NCBI RefSeq assembly: GCF_001295845.1
Contig: NZ_LJIC01000059.1
Coordinates: 46,568-110,567, forward strand
Direction: 5' to 3'
Source: Rhodopseudomonas sp. AAP120
GTDB lineage: Bacteria > Pseudomonadota > Alphaproteobacteria > Rhizobiales > Xanthobacteraceae
Length of the DNA stretch: 64,000 bases
The notes below the pieces were generated by a model. It was not told the DNA's origin and searched no databases. It saw only the letters and a program-made list of their open reading frames with translations. The position numbers and the translations under genes are program-made. This document shows, in pieces, positions 54,164-63,905 of the stretch (positions within the stretch are counted from its first letter, which is position 1; every line of letters starts with the position of its first letter).

Positions 54164-55276
54164 TCACGTCCCCTTGCCGATCTCCGCGTAGTTGCCCTTG
54201 GCGTCCCATTTGTAGACGACGTAGTCGATCGCCTTGATGTCGCCCTTGGCGTCGAAGGCGAGTTTGCCGAGGACGGTGTCCCATTCGCCGGCCTTGATGG
54301 CGGCGATCACCTTCTTCGGGTCGGTGGTCTTGGCCTTTTCGACGGCCTGCGACCAGATCTGGAACGCCGCGTAGGTGTACAGCGTGTAGCCTTCCGGATC
54401 GATGCCCTTGCCCTTGAACTTCTCGACGATCGCCTGCGCGGTCGGCTTGTTGCGCGGGTCGGGGCCAAAGGTGAACAGCGTGCCTTCGGCGAGCGGGCCG
54501 GTGATCGAGGCGAATTCCTTGTCGTTCATCGCGTCGCCGGCCATCATCACGGTCTTGAGGCCCTGGTCGCGCATCTGGCGCAGGATCAGGCCGGCTTCCT
54601 GGTGATAGCCGCCGATGTAGACCAGATCGATGTTGTCGCGCTTCAGCCGCGACACGATCGAGTTAAAATCCTTGTCGCCCTTGTTGTAGGACTCGAACAT
54701 CTTCTCGGTGAAGCCGGCCTTGTTCAGCGCCTTCTTGGTCTCGTCGGCGAGACCCTTGCCGTAGGTGGTCTTGTCGTTCAGGATCGCGACGTTCTTGCCC
54801 TGATAGTTCTTCAGGATGTAGTCGGCGGCGACCAGGCCCTGCTGATCGTCGCGGCCGCAGACGCGCAGCACGTTCCACAGCTTGCGCTCGGTGAACAGCG
54901 GGTTGGTCGAGGCCGGGGTGATCTGCAGCGTATTGCCGTCCGCATAGGCTTCCGACGCCGGGATCGACGACGACGAACAGAAGTGCCCGGCGACGAACGG
55001 GATTCCGTCGCCGGCGATCTTCTCGGCGATCGAGCGCGCCTGCTTCGGGTCGCAGCCGTCGTCGCCGGTCTGCAGCTTGAGCTGCTTGCCGAGCACGCCG
55101 CCGGCGGCGTTGAGGTCGGCGACGGCCTGGTCGGCGCCGTTCTTCAGCTGCCGGCCGAACGCCGACTCGCCGCCGGTCATCGGACCGGCGACCGCGACCG
55201 TGATGTCCTGCGCCAGCGCCGTCGTCGACAGCGCCAGCGACGCGCCGAATGCCAAACCGAGAAGCTTGAGTTTCAT
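54164..55276 (-). CDS. Branched-chain amino acid ABC transporter, periplasmic substrate-binding protein
   Basis: 370 residues from the ATG at 55276. A signal peptide (KLLGLAFGASLALSTTALA) is followed by the Leu/Ile/Val-binding fold: DITVAVAGPMTGGESAFGRQ, KLQTGDDGCDPKQARSIAEK and FVAGHFCSSSSIPASEAY. A disulfide-type Cys pair may be Cys near 75 and near 100. It is the last gene of the liv cluster, 160 bases after livF, and probably binds leucine-type amino acids or a relative (LivJ/LivK). Confidence 0.94.
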   Translation of the reverse strand: MKLKLLGLAFGASLALSTTALAQDITVAVAGPMTGGESAFGRQLKNGADQAVADLNAAGGVLGKQLKLQTGDDGCDPKQARSIAEKIAGDGIPFVAGHFCSSSSIPASEAYADGNTLQITPASTNPLFTERKLWNVLRVCGRDDQQGLVAADYILKNYQGKNVAILNDKTTYGKGLADETKKALNKAGFTEKMFESYNKGDKDFNSIVSRLKRDNIDLVYIGGYHQEAGLILRQMRDQGLKTVMMAGDAMNDKEFASITGPLAEGTLFTFGPDPRNKPTAQAIVEKFKGKGIDPEGYTLYTYAAFQIWSQAVEKAKTTDPKKVIAAIKAGEWDTVLGKLAFDAKGDIKAIDYVVYKWDAKGNYAEIGKGT

Positions 55277-55437
55277 GGAGTGATCCCTGCGATGAGCCTG
55301 CAATTGATCGGCCGCGTCCGAACGGTTCGCAGACGCGGCGTTCGCGGCATTGTTGGCAGATTTTGATGGCAAGTCACCGACAAAATGCCGCATCGCTCGC
55401 GCCGCGCTGGCACATTCTGCCGCAGGCGGTAATGCGG

Positions 55438-56184
55438 TCAGACCTTGCGGCCGCCTTCGAGATACGCGGCGCGCACTTCGGGCCGAGCCAGCAATTCGGC
55501 GCCGCTGCCGCTCATGGTGATCAGGCCGTTGACCAGCACGTAGCCGCGATGCGCCAGCTTCAGCGCGTGGTTGGCGTTCTGCTCGACGATCAGCACGGTC
55601 AGGCCGTCCTGCCGGTTGAGAGTGCGGATCGCGTCAAAAATCTGCCGGGTGATCAGCGGCGCGAGGCCGAGCGAAGGCTCGTCGAGCAGCAACAGCCGCG
55701 GCCGGCTCATCAGCGCGCGGCCGATCGCCAGCATCTGCTGCTCGCCGCCGCTGAGCGTGCCGCCGCGCTGGGCGAAGCGCTCGCGTAGCCGCGGGAACAG
55801 CGTCAGCACGCGCTCGAGCATCTCGGCGCGCTGCGCCTCGGTGCTGTCGCCGGCGTCGGCGCCCATCTGAAGATTTTCGGCCACGCTCATGCGCGGGAAG
55901 ATGCGGCGGCCCTCGGGCGACTGCGCGATGCTCATTCGCGCGATGTGATGCGTCGGCAGCTGCGTGATGTCGACGCCGTCGAAGGTGATGCGGCCGGCCT
56001 TGGCGCGCGGCTTGCCGAAGATCGACATCATCAGCGTCGACTTGCCGGCCCCGTTGGCGCCGATCAGCGCCACGATCTCGCCGGGCTTGATGTCGAGATC
56101 GACGCCCTTCAGCGCCTCGATCTTGCCGTAGGCGGCGCGAAGGTTTTCGATGCGGAGGAGGGGCGTGGAGGATGACGAGGTCAT
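55438..56184 (-). CDS. livF: Branched-chain amino acid ABC transporter ATP-binding protein
   Basis: 248 residues from the ATG at 56184. Walker A LIGANGAGKSTLM, signature LSGGEQQMLAIGRALM, Walker B LLLLDEPSLGLAPLI, all in the LivF pattern. It is one of two ATPases of the transporter, at the cytoplasmic face. A family R3 repeat lies in the 136-base gap between livG and livF. Confidence 0.96.
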   Translation of the reverse strand: MTSSSSTPLLRIENLRAAYGKIEALKGVDLDIKPGEIVALIGANGAGKSTLMMSIFGKPRAKAGRITFDGVDITQLPTHHIARMSIAQSPEGRRIFPRMSVAENLQMGADAGDSTEAQRAEMLERVLTLFPRLRERFAQRGGTLSGGEQQMLAIGRALMSRPRLLLLDEPSLGLAPLITRQIFDAIRTLNRQDGLTVLIVEQNANHALKLAHRGYVLVNGLITMSGSGAELLARPEVRAAYLEGGRKV

Positions 56185-56219
56185 GACGCGGCCTCGTTGA
56201 ACTCTACGCCAGCCACGAT

Positions 56220-56299
56220 CGTCATTGCGAGCGAAGCGAAGCAATCCAGCGCAGTGCACCGAGCTGGATTGCTTCGTCGCTGCGCTCCTCGCAATGACG
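56220..56299. repeat. Palindromic repeat R3 inside the liv operon
   Basis: CGTCATTGCGAGCGAAGCGAAGCAATCCAG and CTGGATTGCTTCGTCGCTGCGCTCCTCGCAATGACG, placed between livG and livF. Confidence 0.85.
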
Positions 56300-56320
56300 A
56301 GAGCATATGTTGTGACGACC

Positions 56321-57157
56321 TCACAGCCCGAGCTCCTGCTCGACGGCTTCGACTTCTTCGTCCTCGACGCCCAAGTAAGCCGCGATGACGCGCTGGTCGT
56401 CGCGGATCTGCGCGGGTGTGCCGCCCGCGATCTTGACGCCGTAGTCGAGGACGACGATGGCATCGGAGATGTCCATCACCACGCTCATGTCGTGTTCGAT
56501 CAGCAGAATCGACGTGCCGCCCGCGCGGATCTTGCGCAGCAGGTCGCTGAGCTCCGCGCTCTCGCGCGCGTTGAGGCCGGCGGCGGGTTCGTCCAGGCAC
56601 AGCAGCACCGGCTCGGTGCACATCGCCCGCGCGATTTCCAGCCGGCGCTGATCGCCATAGGGCAGGTTGCCGGCGGCATCGTCGGCGCGGCCGCGCAGCC
56701 CGATCTGATCGAGCCAGTACGTCGCGCGGTCGATCGCCTGCTGCTCCGCCGCGCGCCACGACGGCGTGCCGAACAGGCCGAGCAGCGTGAAGCCGGAGGC
56801 TCGCAGCAGCGCGTTGTGTTGCGCCACCATCAGGTTTTCCAGCGCGGTCATGCCGGGAAACAGCCGGATGTTCTGGAAGGTGCGGGCCACCTTGGCGATC
56901 TTGGTGATGCGGAAGTCGTTGAGCTTGTCGAGCCGGTGCGTCGCGCCGTCCTGATGCGTCAGCGCGATCTCGCCGGCGCTCGGCTTGTAGAAGCCGGTGA
57001 TGCAGTTGAACACGGTGGTCTTGCCGGCGCCGTTCGGGCCGATCAGCGCGGTGATCTTGCCGCGCTGAGCGGTGAACGACAGTTCGTTGACGGCGATAAT
57101 GCCGCCGAACCGCATGGTCAGGCCATCGACGCGGAGGATGTCACGATCCGTGCTCAT
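56321..57157 (-). CDS. livG: Branched-chain amino acid ABC transporter ATP-binding protein
   Basis: 278 residues from the ATG at 57157, overlapping the livM stop (ATGA). Walker A LIGPNGAGKTTVFNCITG, Walker B VLLCLDEPAAGLN and the LivG C-terminal extension with ILLIEHDMSVVMDISD. The signature is NLPYGDQRRLEIARAM, where LPYGxQR replaces LSGGQ, as in LivG. It pairs with LivF to drive transport. Confidence 0.96.
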   Translation of the reverse strand: MSTDRDILRVDGLTMRFGGIIAVNELSFTAQRGKITALIGPNGAGKTTVFNCITGFYKPSAGEIALTHQDGATHRLDKLNDFRITKIAKVARTFQNIRLFPGMTALENLMVAQHNALLRASGFTLLGLFGTPSWRAAEQQAIDRATYWLDQIGLRGRADDAAGNLPYGDQRRLEIARAMCTEPVLLCLDEPAAGLNARESAELSDLLRKIRAGGTSILLIEHDMSVVMDISDAIVVLDYGVKIAGGTPAQIRDDQRVIAAYLGVEDEEVEAVEQELGL

Positions 57158-58479
57158 CCGTGGCCCTCCTTGACGAGGTCGGACGAGATCGCCTGCTTGT
57201 GCTGCAGATACACGGTCGGGGCGCGATGGCCGATCAGGCCGCGCGGGCGCCACACCATCAGGAACACCATCGACAGGCCGAACACCAGCATGCGGAACTG
57301 ATCGAGGCCGCGGAACAGTTCGAAGCCGCCGATCAGCGTCAGCGCCGCCAGGGCGACGCCGAGCTGCGAGCCCATGCCGCCGAGCACGACGATCGCCAGC
57401 ACCAGCGCCGATTCCTGGAAGGTGAAGGACTCCGGCGAGATGAAGCCCTGTCGGGTGGCGAAGAACGCGCCGGCAAAGCCGCCGAACATCGCGCCGGTGG
57501 CGAACGCGGTGAGCTTGGTCGTCGTGGTGTTGATGCCGAGCGCGCGGCAGGCGACTTCGTCCTCGCGTAGCGCCTCCCAGGCACGGCCGATCGGCAGCCG
57601 GCGCAGCCGGATCGTCGCCCAGTTGGTGATCAGCGCCAGTGCCAGGATCAAATAGAACAGGAACACCAGCCGCTGCGACGGCGAGAACGGCACGCCCAAC
57701 ATCGCCGCGAGGCCGTTCTCGCCCGGCGTCAGCGGGATGCCGAACACGGTGGGGCGCGGAATGCCGCTGATGCCGTTCGGTCCGCCGGTGAGGCTCTGCC
57801 AGTTGATGATGACCAGGCGGATGATCTCGCCGAACGCCAGCGTGACGATGGCGAGATAATCGCCGCGCAGCCGCAGCACCGGGAAACCGAGCAGCACGCC
57901 CCAGAACGCCGCGAGGATGCCGGCGAGCGGCAGGCAGACCCAGAACGACAGGTCGAAATTGGTGGCGAGCAGCGCGTAGGAGTAGGCGCCGACCGCGTAG
58001 AACGCGACGTAGCCGAGGTCGAGCAGGCCGGCGAGGCCGACCACGATATTGAGGCCCCAGCCGAGCATCACGTAAGTGAGCACCAGGATGCCGAGGTCGA
58101 GAATGTAGCGTTGGTCGTAGAAGATCACCGGCACCAGCACCGTGAAGATCAGCAGCGCCGGCGCCACGACACGGCCGGCGAGGCCGAGTGTCTTGCGCGC
58201 CGCTTCCGGCATCTTCGGCGTCTCGACCGGTCCCCACCAGCGCCGCAGCAACTCGACCACGATCGCGCCGACGAACACCGCTGCGACCATCCCGGCGAGT
58301 TCTTCGAACCGCGTCCAGTAGATCAGGCCACCTTCCGGACCGGCTTCGGTCCGCACGCCGATCATCAGCGAAAACAAAACCAGCGCCACAAGGGCGCTGA
58401 TCAGGGCTTTCTTCAGAATGAATCCCGCGCCGGCTTTGGCGGCGGCAGGGGCGGCGACGGCGTGCGCGAGTTTGGCCAC
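57154..58479 (-). CDS. livM: Branched-chain amino acid ABC transporter permease
   Basis: 441 residues from a GTG (MAKLAHAVAAPAAAKAG). Ten hydrophobic helices; family motif AFGEIIRLVIINWQSLTGGPNGISGIP and DEVACRALGINTTTTKLTAFA (EAA loop) are clear. The N-terminus is longer than in E. coli LivM. It forms the inner membrane channel with LivH. It lies ten bases after livH. Confidence 0.95.
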   Translation of the reverse strand: MAKLAHAVAAPAAAKAGAGFILKKALISALVALVLFSLMIGVRTEAGPEGGLIYWTRFEELAGMVAAVFVGAIVVELLRRWWGPVETPKMPEAARKTLGLAGRVVAPALLIFTVLVPVIFYDQRYILDLGILVLTYVMLGWGLNIVVGLAGLLDLGYVAFYAVGAYSYALLATNFDLSFWVCLPLAGILAAFWGVLLGFPVLRLRGDYLAIVTLAFGEIIRLVIINWQSLTGGPNGISGIPRPTVFGIPLTPGENGLAAMLGVPFSPSQRLVFLFYLILALALITNWATIRLRRLPIGRAWEALREDEVACRALGINTTTTKLTAFATGAMFGGFAGAFFATRQGFISPESFTFQESALVLAIVVLGGMGSQLGVALAALTLIGGFELFRGLDQFRMLVFGLSMVFLMVWRPRGLIGHRAPTVYLQHKQAISSDLVKEGHG

Positions 58480-58489
58480 GTCGAACCGC

Positions 58490-59407
58490 TCAGACTTTTT
58501 CGACTTCGGGGCGGCCGAGCAGGCCGGTCGGCATGAAGATCAGCACGACGATCAGGATCGAGAACGCAGCGACATCCTTGTACTCGACCGAGAAATACGC
58601 CGACCAGAACGTTTCGATCAGTCCGATCAACAGGCCGCCAAGCATCGCGCCGGGCAGCGAGCCGATGCCGCCGAGCACGGCGGCGGTGAACGCCTTGATG
58701 CCGGCGACGAAGCCCATGAAGAAGTCGACCAAGCCGTAATACAGCAGGTACATCATGCCCGCGACCGAGGCGAGCGCGGCGCCGATCACGAAGGTCATGG
58801 AGATGGTGCGGTCGACATCGACGCCGAGCAGCGACGCCATGGTCTGGTCCTGTTCGCAGGCGCGCATGTCGCGGCCCAGCCGCGTCTTCGCCACCAGCCA
58901 GGTGAAGATCGCCAGCAGCACGATGGTGGTGACGACGACCAGGATCTGGACGTTGGATAGCCGCACCACGAAGCCGTCGGCGCTTTCGTGCAGCGTGTAG
59001 CCGCCGGTGATGATCGGCGGCACCGGCTTGACGCGGGCGCCCTGCGACACCTGGGCGAAGTTCATCAGCACGAACGACATGCCGATCGCCGACAGCATCG
59101 GGGCGAGGCGGAAGGAATGCCGCAGCGGCCGGTAGGCGATCCGCTCGACGGTCCAGCCGTACAGCGCGGTGATCGCCATCGACACCAGCAGCACCACCAG
59201 CAGGATCAGCGGCACGAAGGTGAGGCCGAAGGAGACCAGGATCAGGAAGCTGATCAGGGCGATGAAGCCGCCGATCATGAAGATGTCGCCATGGGCGAAA
59301 TTGATCATGCCGACGATGCCGTACACCATGGTGTAGCCGATCGCGATCAGACCGTAGATCGAACCGAGGACGAGGCCGTTGATGAGCTGCTGGGCGAAAT
59401 AGTCCAT
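58490..59407 (-). CDS. livH: Branched-chain amino acid ABC transporter permease
   Basis: 305 residues from the ATG at 59407. Start MDYFAQQLINGLVLGSIYGLIAIGYTMVYG, followed by MINFAHGDIFMIGGFIAL, the LivH signature, and the EAA-type loop TRLGRDMRACEQDQTMASLL. First gene of the operon livH-M-G-F-binding protein, divergent from the Gln-rich small protein. Confidence 0.96.
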   Translation of the reverse strand: MDYFAQQLINGLVLGSIYGLIAIGYTMVYGIVGMINFAHGDIFMIGGFIALISFLILVSFGLTFVPLILLVVLLVSMAITALYGWTVERIAYRPLRHSFRLAPMLSAIGMSFVLMNFAQVSQGARVKPVPPIITGGYTLHESADGFVVRLSNVQILVVVTTIVLLAIFTWLVAKTRLGRDMRACEQDQTMASLLGVDVDRTISMTFVIGAALASVAGMMYLLYYGLVDFFMGFVAGIKAFTAAVLGGIGSLPGAMLGGLLIGLIETFWSAYFSVEYKDVAAFSILIVVLIFMPTGLLGRPEVEKV

Positions 59408-59776
59408 GCGCTGCCGTTTGTCAGACGATCGAGGCCGACGTCCGGAAGGAGACGTCCGTAGTGATCCGGTTCTCGCGGCGCGCAGACAAGGCACGGAGCA
59501 CCCGCTCGCGCTGGAGACACGATGCGGCGAGAGCCCCGGCAGCCGGCACGTCGCTTCGCTTACCAATTTTGTAACAGTGCGAAGCGTTTACGGCAACAGC
59601 GCGGGATTACGACCTTCTTCCCTGTGGACGATCGCCGCAGATCCCGGTTCCGCGACACAGCATCGCCGCGCAAATGCCCAGCAAAGATCACTCCGCCGAA
59701 AGGTTGTTCCGGCAACGGCCGCGTCGGACGCGCGTTGTTTGTCCGGCTGATCGCAACAGCCGAAGGAGAACTCATC
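59408..59776. other. Intergenic region with divergent promoters
   Basis: 369 bases between livH and the Gln-rich protein gene. An A/T-rich patch (CAATTTTGTAACAGTGCGAAGCG, about 59563-59585) is a possible promoter for the liv operon. No gene seen. Confidence 0.4.
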
Positions 59777-59926
59777 ATGTCGAATCAGAACCAGCCCAAT
59801 CCGACGCCGAGTCAGAAGCCCGGCCAGCAGCAGCAGGGCGGCGGATCGCGTCCGGGTCAGCAGCAACAGGATCCGGGTCGGCAGGGCAATCCGCAGCAAG
59901 GCCAGCACGGCCAGCGCGACCGCTAA
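59777..59926 (+). CDS. Small Gln/Pro/Gly-rich disordered protein
   Basis: 49 residues from the ATG at 59777 behind a very strong GAAGGAG site. Composition is almost only Q, P, G, N, S, R (MSNQNQPNPTPSQKPGQQQQ). It has no hydrophobic core or signal, so it is disordered and cytoplasmic. A terminator follows directly. Paralogues of this kind are common in Bradyrhizobium-type genomes; the role is unknown but good expression is implied by the ribosome site. Confidence 0.75.
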   Translation: MSNQNQPNPTPSQKPGQQQQGGGSRPGQQQQDPGRQGNPQQGQHGQRDR

Positions 59927-59960
59927 CACAGCGCAGAGAGACTCTCTCCAGGAGTCGGGA

Positions 59961-59990
59961 GATCCCGCCGCAAGGCGGGATTTTTCTTTG
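59961..59990 (+). terminator. Rho-independent terminator of the Gln-rich protein gene
   Basis: ATCCCGCC (59962-59969), loop GCAA, GGCGGGAT (59974-59981), then TTTTTCTTTG. Confidence 0.9.
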
Positions 59991-60200
59991 CAGTGGCGCC
60001 GGCCCCAAAGCGCCGCAGCAAAGCGCGCCCTCGGCAAGATCCGTGCCGTGAGCAGGCGCCGGATTGCCGTTACGCACCAAATTCACAGGGTTAACAGAAA
60101 TTAAGGTTAACAAAGCGTTTCCGTTGTCGGATGGCGTTAACCGGGATTAGCTCGGAATCAACTGCTTTCGATGCGAAAGCTGCCGGCAGCGGGAACCACG

Positions 60201-60728
60201 ATGGCGAAATGGCGGATAAGCTCTGCGAACGGCGTGCTGATCGCGGCGTATTTCATCCCCAGCTGGGTGATCATCGCCTTCAAGATCATCGTCTCGCCGA
60301 TCCACGGTCTCTATGACCGGCCGAATATTGCGGTGGCGATCTTCCTCAGCGATCACTTCCATCTCGCCGCGCTCGCCACCGTGCGGGCGGCCTGGCTGCT
60401 GGCGCTCGCCAAACTGACGGTCGCGGCGTTCTTCGCCTTGTTTCTCGCGCTGCTGACGCGGCCGGCGATCCGCCAGTCCGGCGGCTGCGACGAGGCGCTG
60501 GGGATCGCGCTGTCGCTCGGCAGCATCATCAGCTTCGCCAGCATGGTGATGGCGTCCCAGGCCGGCGAGATGGAAGCAATGCGGCTGCACGCGACCGAAC
60601 TGCTGCTACTGCTCGGCACCGCGATCGTCCTGCTGGTTGAGCGGCCGGCCGCGGTCGTCACCCAGGTTGAGCAGCCCGCCAAGCCCACGCTGATGACGAA
60701 CTATCCGCACGCGGCGCAGAATTCCTGA
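60201..60728 (+). CDS. Hypothetical multi-pass membrane protein
   Basis: 175 residues from the ATG at 60201 (MAKWRISSANGVLIAAYFIP); the ATG at 60171 would add ten. Four hydrophobic segments: about 10-28, 55-85 (long), 93-120 and 130-148, with a His/Asp-rich loop SDHFHLAALATVRAAWLLAL. No family recognised. Upstream 274 bases are A/T-rich near GGTTAACAGAAATTAAGGTTAACAAAG, likely a promoter region. Confidence 0.65.
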   Translation: MAKWRISSANGVLIAAYFIPSWVIIAFKIIVSPIHGLYDRPNIAVAIFLSDHFHLAALATVRAAWLLALAKLTVAAFFALFLALLTRPAIRQSGGCDEALGIALSLGSIISFASMVMASQAGEMEAMRLHATELLLLLGTAIVLLVERPAAVVTQVEQPAKPTLMTNYPHAAQNS

Positions 60729-60901
60729 TCCTGCCCTAACGCAGCCGCGGCTGCCGCCTTATATCGCAATGCGCAAAGCTTTTATGCGTTGTCCGTAACA
60801 ACTTGCGGCAGGGCTCTGCTTTTGCTTTTGCAAATTGCGTGCTTTATTCGGCCGGCAACGCCGCCGATCAAGGCGGCAGACTGATTGCGGGAGGACGATC
60901 C

Positions 60902-61366
60902 ATGGCCATGACGATGAACGGCGAAGTCCAGCTGGACGCGCCGAAAGATCTGGTGTGGACCAAGCTCAACGATCCTGAAGTCTTGAAGCAGTGCATCCCC
61001 GGCTGCGAGGAGCTGGAGAAGACCGAGGATCAGGAGGGCTTTCGCGCGGTTGCGAAGTTGAAGGTCGGGCCGGTGTCGGCACGCTTCAAAGGCCGCGTCA
61101 CGCTCAGCGATCTCGATCCGCCGAACGGCTACAAGATCACCGGAGAAGGCGAGGGTGGCGTCGCCGGCTTCGCCAAGGGCGGCGCGACCGTCGGGCTGTC
61201 CGAGAAGGACGGCGGCACGCTACTGTCCTACGACGTCGAGGCCCATATCGGCGGCAAGCTGGCGCAGCTCGGCCAGCGCCTCATCAACGGGTCGGCCAAG
61301 AAGCTGGCCGACGAGTTCTTCGCCAACTTCTCCAAGGCCGTGCAGAACGGCAACGGCGGCGCCTAG
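60902..61366 (+). CDS. coxG: CO dehydrogenase subunit G (CoxG, SRPBCC domain)
   Basis: 154 residues from the ATG at 60902 behind GGGAGGA (two more in-frame ATGs follow at 60908 and 60914). The SRPBCC/CoxG pattern is clear: [29 protein letters not shown] at about 5-33, and [19 protein letters not shown]. CoxG is thought to help anchor or mature the molybdenum CO dehydrogenase at the membrane. It precedes coxS and coxM here. Confidence 0.93.
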   Translation: MAMTMNGEVQLDAPKDLVWTKLNDPEVLKQCIPGCEELEKTEDQEGFRAVAKLKVGPVSARFKGRVTLSDLDPPNGYKITGEGEGGVAGFAKGGATVGLSEKDGGTLLSYDVEAHIGGKLAQLGQRLINGSAKKLADEFFANFSKAVQNGNGGA

Positions 61367-61565
61367 CGGGATCGCCCCTCATGGTCGGGCGGCGACCGAT
61401 CACGCTGTCGTTATCACGGCGCTGCTACCAGTCCGGCGTGCCTCCGTTGTTCCGATCGGAGGTTGCCGATCCGGACCGAGCCCCCTAAGATATCTTCAAG
61501 AAACACAACTAAAGCGCGAACAGGCTGCCGTGCAATGCGGTGGTGCGCAACCAACGAGAGGGCCG

Positions 61566-62051
61566 ATGGCCAAGATTTCCCTGATCGTGAACGGCAATCC
61601 GGTAACCGCCAATGTCGATCCGCGCACCCTGCTGGTGCAGTTTCTGCGCGAGAATCTGCGGCTCACTGGCACCCATGTCGGTTGCGACACCTCGCAGTGC
61701 GGCGCCTGCGTCGTGCATCTCGACGGCAAGGCAGTGAAGTCCTGCACCACGCTGGCAGTGATGGCCGATGGCCACGAAGTCACGACGATCGAGGGGCTGG
61801 CCGCCGACGGCGCGCCGCTGCATCCGATGCAGGAAGCGTTCCGCGAGAATCACGGCCTGCAGTGCGGCTTCTGTACCCCGGGCATGATCATGACGGCGGT
61901 CGATTTGGTGCACCGCAAGGGCCATGATCTGTCCGACGAGACGATCCGCGAGGAGCTGGAAGGCAATCTGTGCCGCTGCACCGGCTATCAGAACATCGTG
62001 GTGTCGATTGCCGCCGGCGCCAAGGCGATGGCCAATTCCGATCGCGCCTGA
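61566..62051 (+). CDS. coxS: CO dehydrogenase/xanthine-dehydrogenase-type small subunit, 2 x [2Fe-2S]
   Basis: 161 residues, the standard length. The plant-type cluster uses Cys40, Cys45, Cys48 and Cys60; the second uses Cys100, Cys103, Cys136 and Cys138 ([18 protein letters not shown]). It passes electrons between the molybdenum centre of a large subunit and the FAD subunit. In this window the FAD subunit follows, but no large subunit is between them. Confidence 0.95.
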   Translation: MAKISLIVNGNPVTANVDPRTLLVQFLRENLRLTGTHVGCDTSQCGACVVHLDGKAVKSCTTLAVMADGHEVTTIEGLAADGAPLHPMQEAFRENHGLQCGFCTPGMIMTAVDLVHRKGHDLSDETIREELEGNLCRCTGYQNIVVSIAAGAKAMANSDRA

Positions 62052-62104
62052 GCGCGCGCAACAACACGGCTGCTGGCCAGGGTCGAGGAAGCTAGGGAAG
62101 CTCG

Positions 62105-62911
62105 ATGTACGAATTCAAATATCACCGCCCCGGGACGGTCCGTCAGGCTGCGAACCTGCTGATCAAGAATGAGGACGCCAAGCTGATCGCCGGTGGCCAC
62201 ACGCTGCTGCCGGTGATGAAGCAGCGCCTCGCGGCGCCGCCGCATCTGGTCGACCTGTCGCACATCGAGGGTCTCAACGGCATCGAGATCAAGGGCCGTT
62301 CGCTGGTGATCGGCGCGACGGCGAAGCACGCCGAAGTCGCCAATTCGGCAATCGTCGGCGAGGCGATCCCGGCGCTGGCCGAATTGGCGTCGCTGATCGG
62401 CGACCCGGCGGTGCGCCACAAGGGAACGATCGGCGGTTCGCTCGCCAACAACGATCCGACTGCGGACTATCCGGCCGCGGTGATGGCGCTCGGCGCCACC
62501 ATCGTCACCAACAAGCGCAAGCTGAAGCCCGAGGAGTTCTTCCAGGGCCTGTTCACCACCGCACTGGAGCCGGACGAGATCATCGTCAAGGTGCAGTTTC
62601 CGCTGCCGAAGAAGGCCGCCTACGTCAAATTCCGCAACCAGGCGTCGCGCTACGCGCTGGTCGGTGTGTTCGTCGCGCGGCGCCCGTCGGATGTCGCGGT
62701 CGCTGTCACCGGCGCGGGATCCGAAGGTGTGTTCCGGGTGCCGGCGTTCGAAGAGGCGCTGAAGGCGCGGTTCAATTCGAAGTCGCTCGACGGCATTCAC
62801 GTCCCGCACGACAATCTCAACAGCGATCTGCACGGCAGCGCCGAATATCGCGCGCATCTGATCGGCGTGCTGGCGAAGCGCGCGGTCGATGCCGCCAACG
62901 GCAAGGCGTAA
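62105..62911 (+). CDS. coxM: CO dehydrogenase/xanthine-dehydrogenase-type FAD (medium) subunit
   Basis: 268 residues. FAD-binding motifs are A29-GGHTLLPVMKQ and T108-IGGSLANNDPTADYP, both as in CoxM. C-terminal CO_deh_flav domain follows (VTGAGSEGVFRVPAFEEALK). It accepts electrons from CoxS. Transcribed with coxS, 53 bases apart. Confidence 0.94.
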   Translation: MYEFKYHRPGTVRQAANLLIKNEDAKLIAGGHTLLPVMKQRLAAPPHLVDLSHIEGLNGIEIKGRSLVIGATAKHAEVANSAIVGEAIPALAELASLIGDPAVRHKGTIGGSLANNDPTADYPAAVMALGATIVTNKRKLKPEEFFQGLFTTALEPDEIIVKVQFPLPKKAAYVKFRNQASRYALVGVFVARRPSDVAVAVTGAGSEGVFRVPAFEEALKARFNSKSLDGIHVPHDNLNSDLHGSAEYRAHLIGVLAKRAVDAANGKA

Positions 62912-62944
62912 CCTTGCGATCGGATCGCGCATGAGCGTCGCCCA

Positions 62945-63853
<909 letters not shown>

Positions 63854-63905
63854 ACGGACGCTTTGCAGTGGTTAGGTGGCTCGGTCTCCGCAGCACCGGC
63901 AGCGC

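Noticed and set aside
61155..61563. N-terminal extension of the coxS reading frame
   Set aside because: The extension overlaps coxG and is Ser/Arg/Pro-rich; the ATG at 61566 gives the standard CoxS N-terminus and has a ribosome site.
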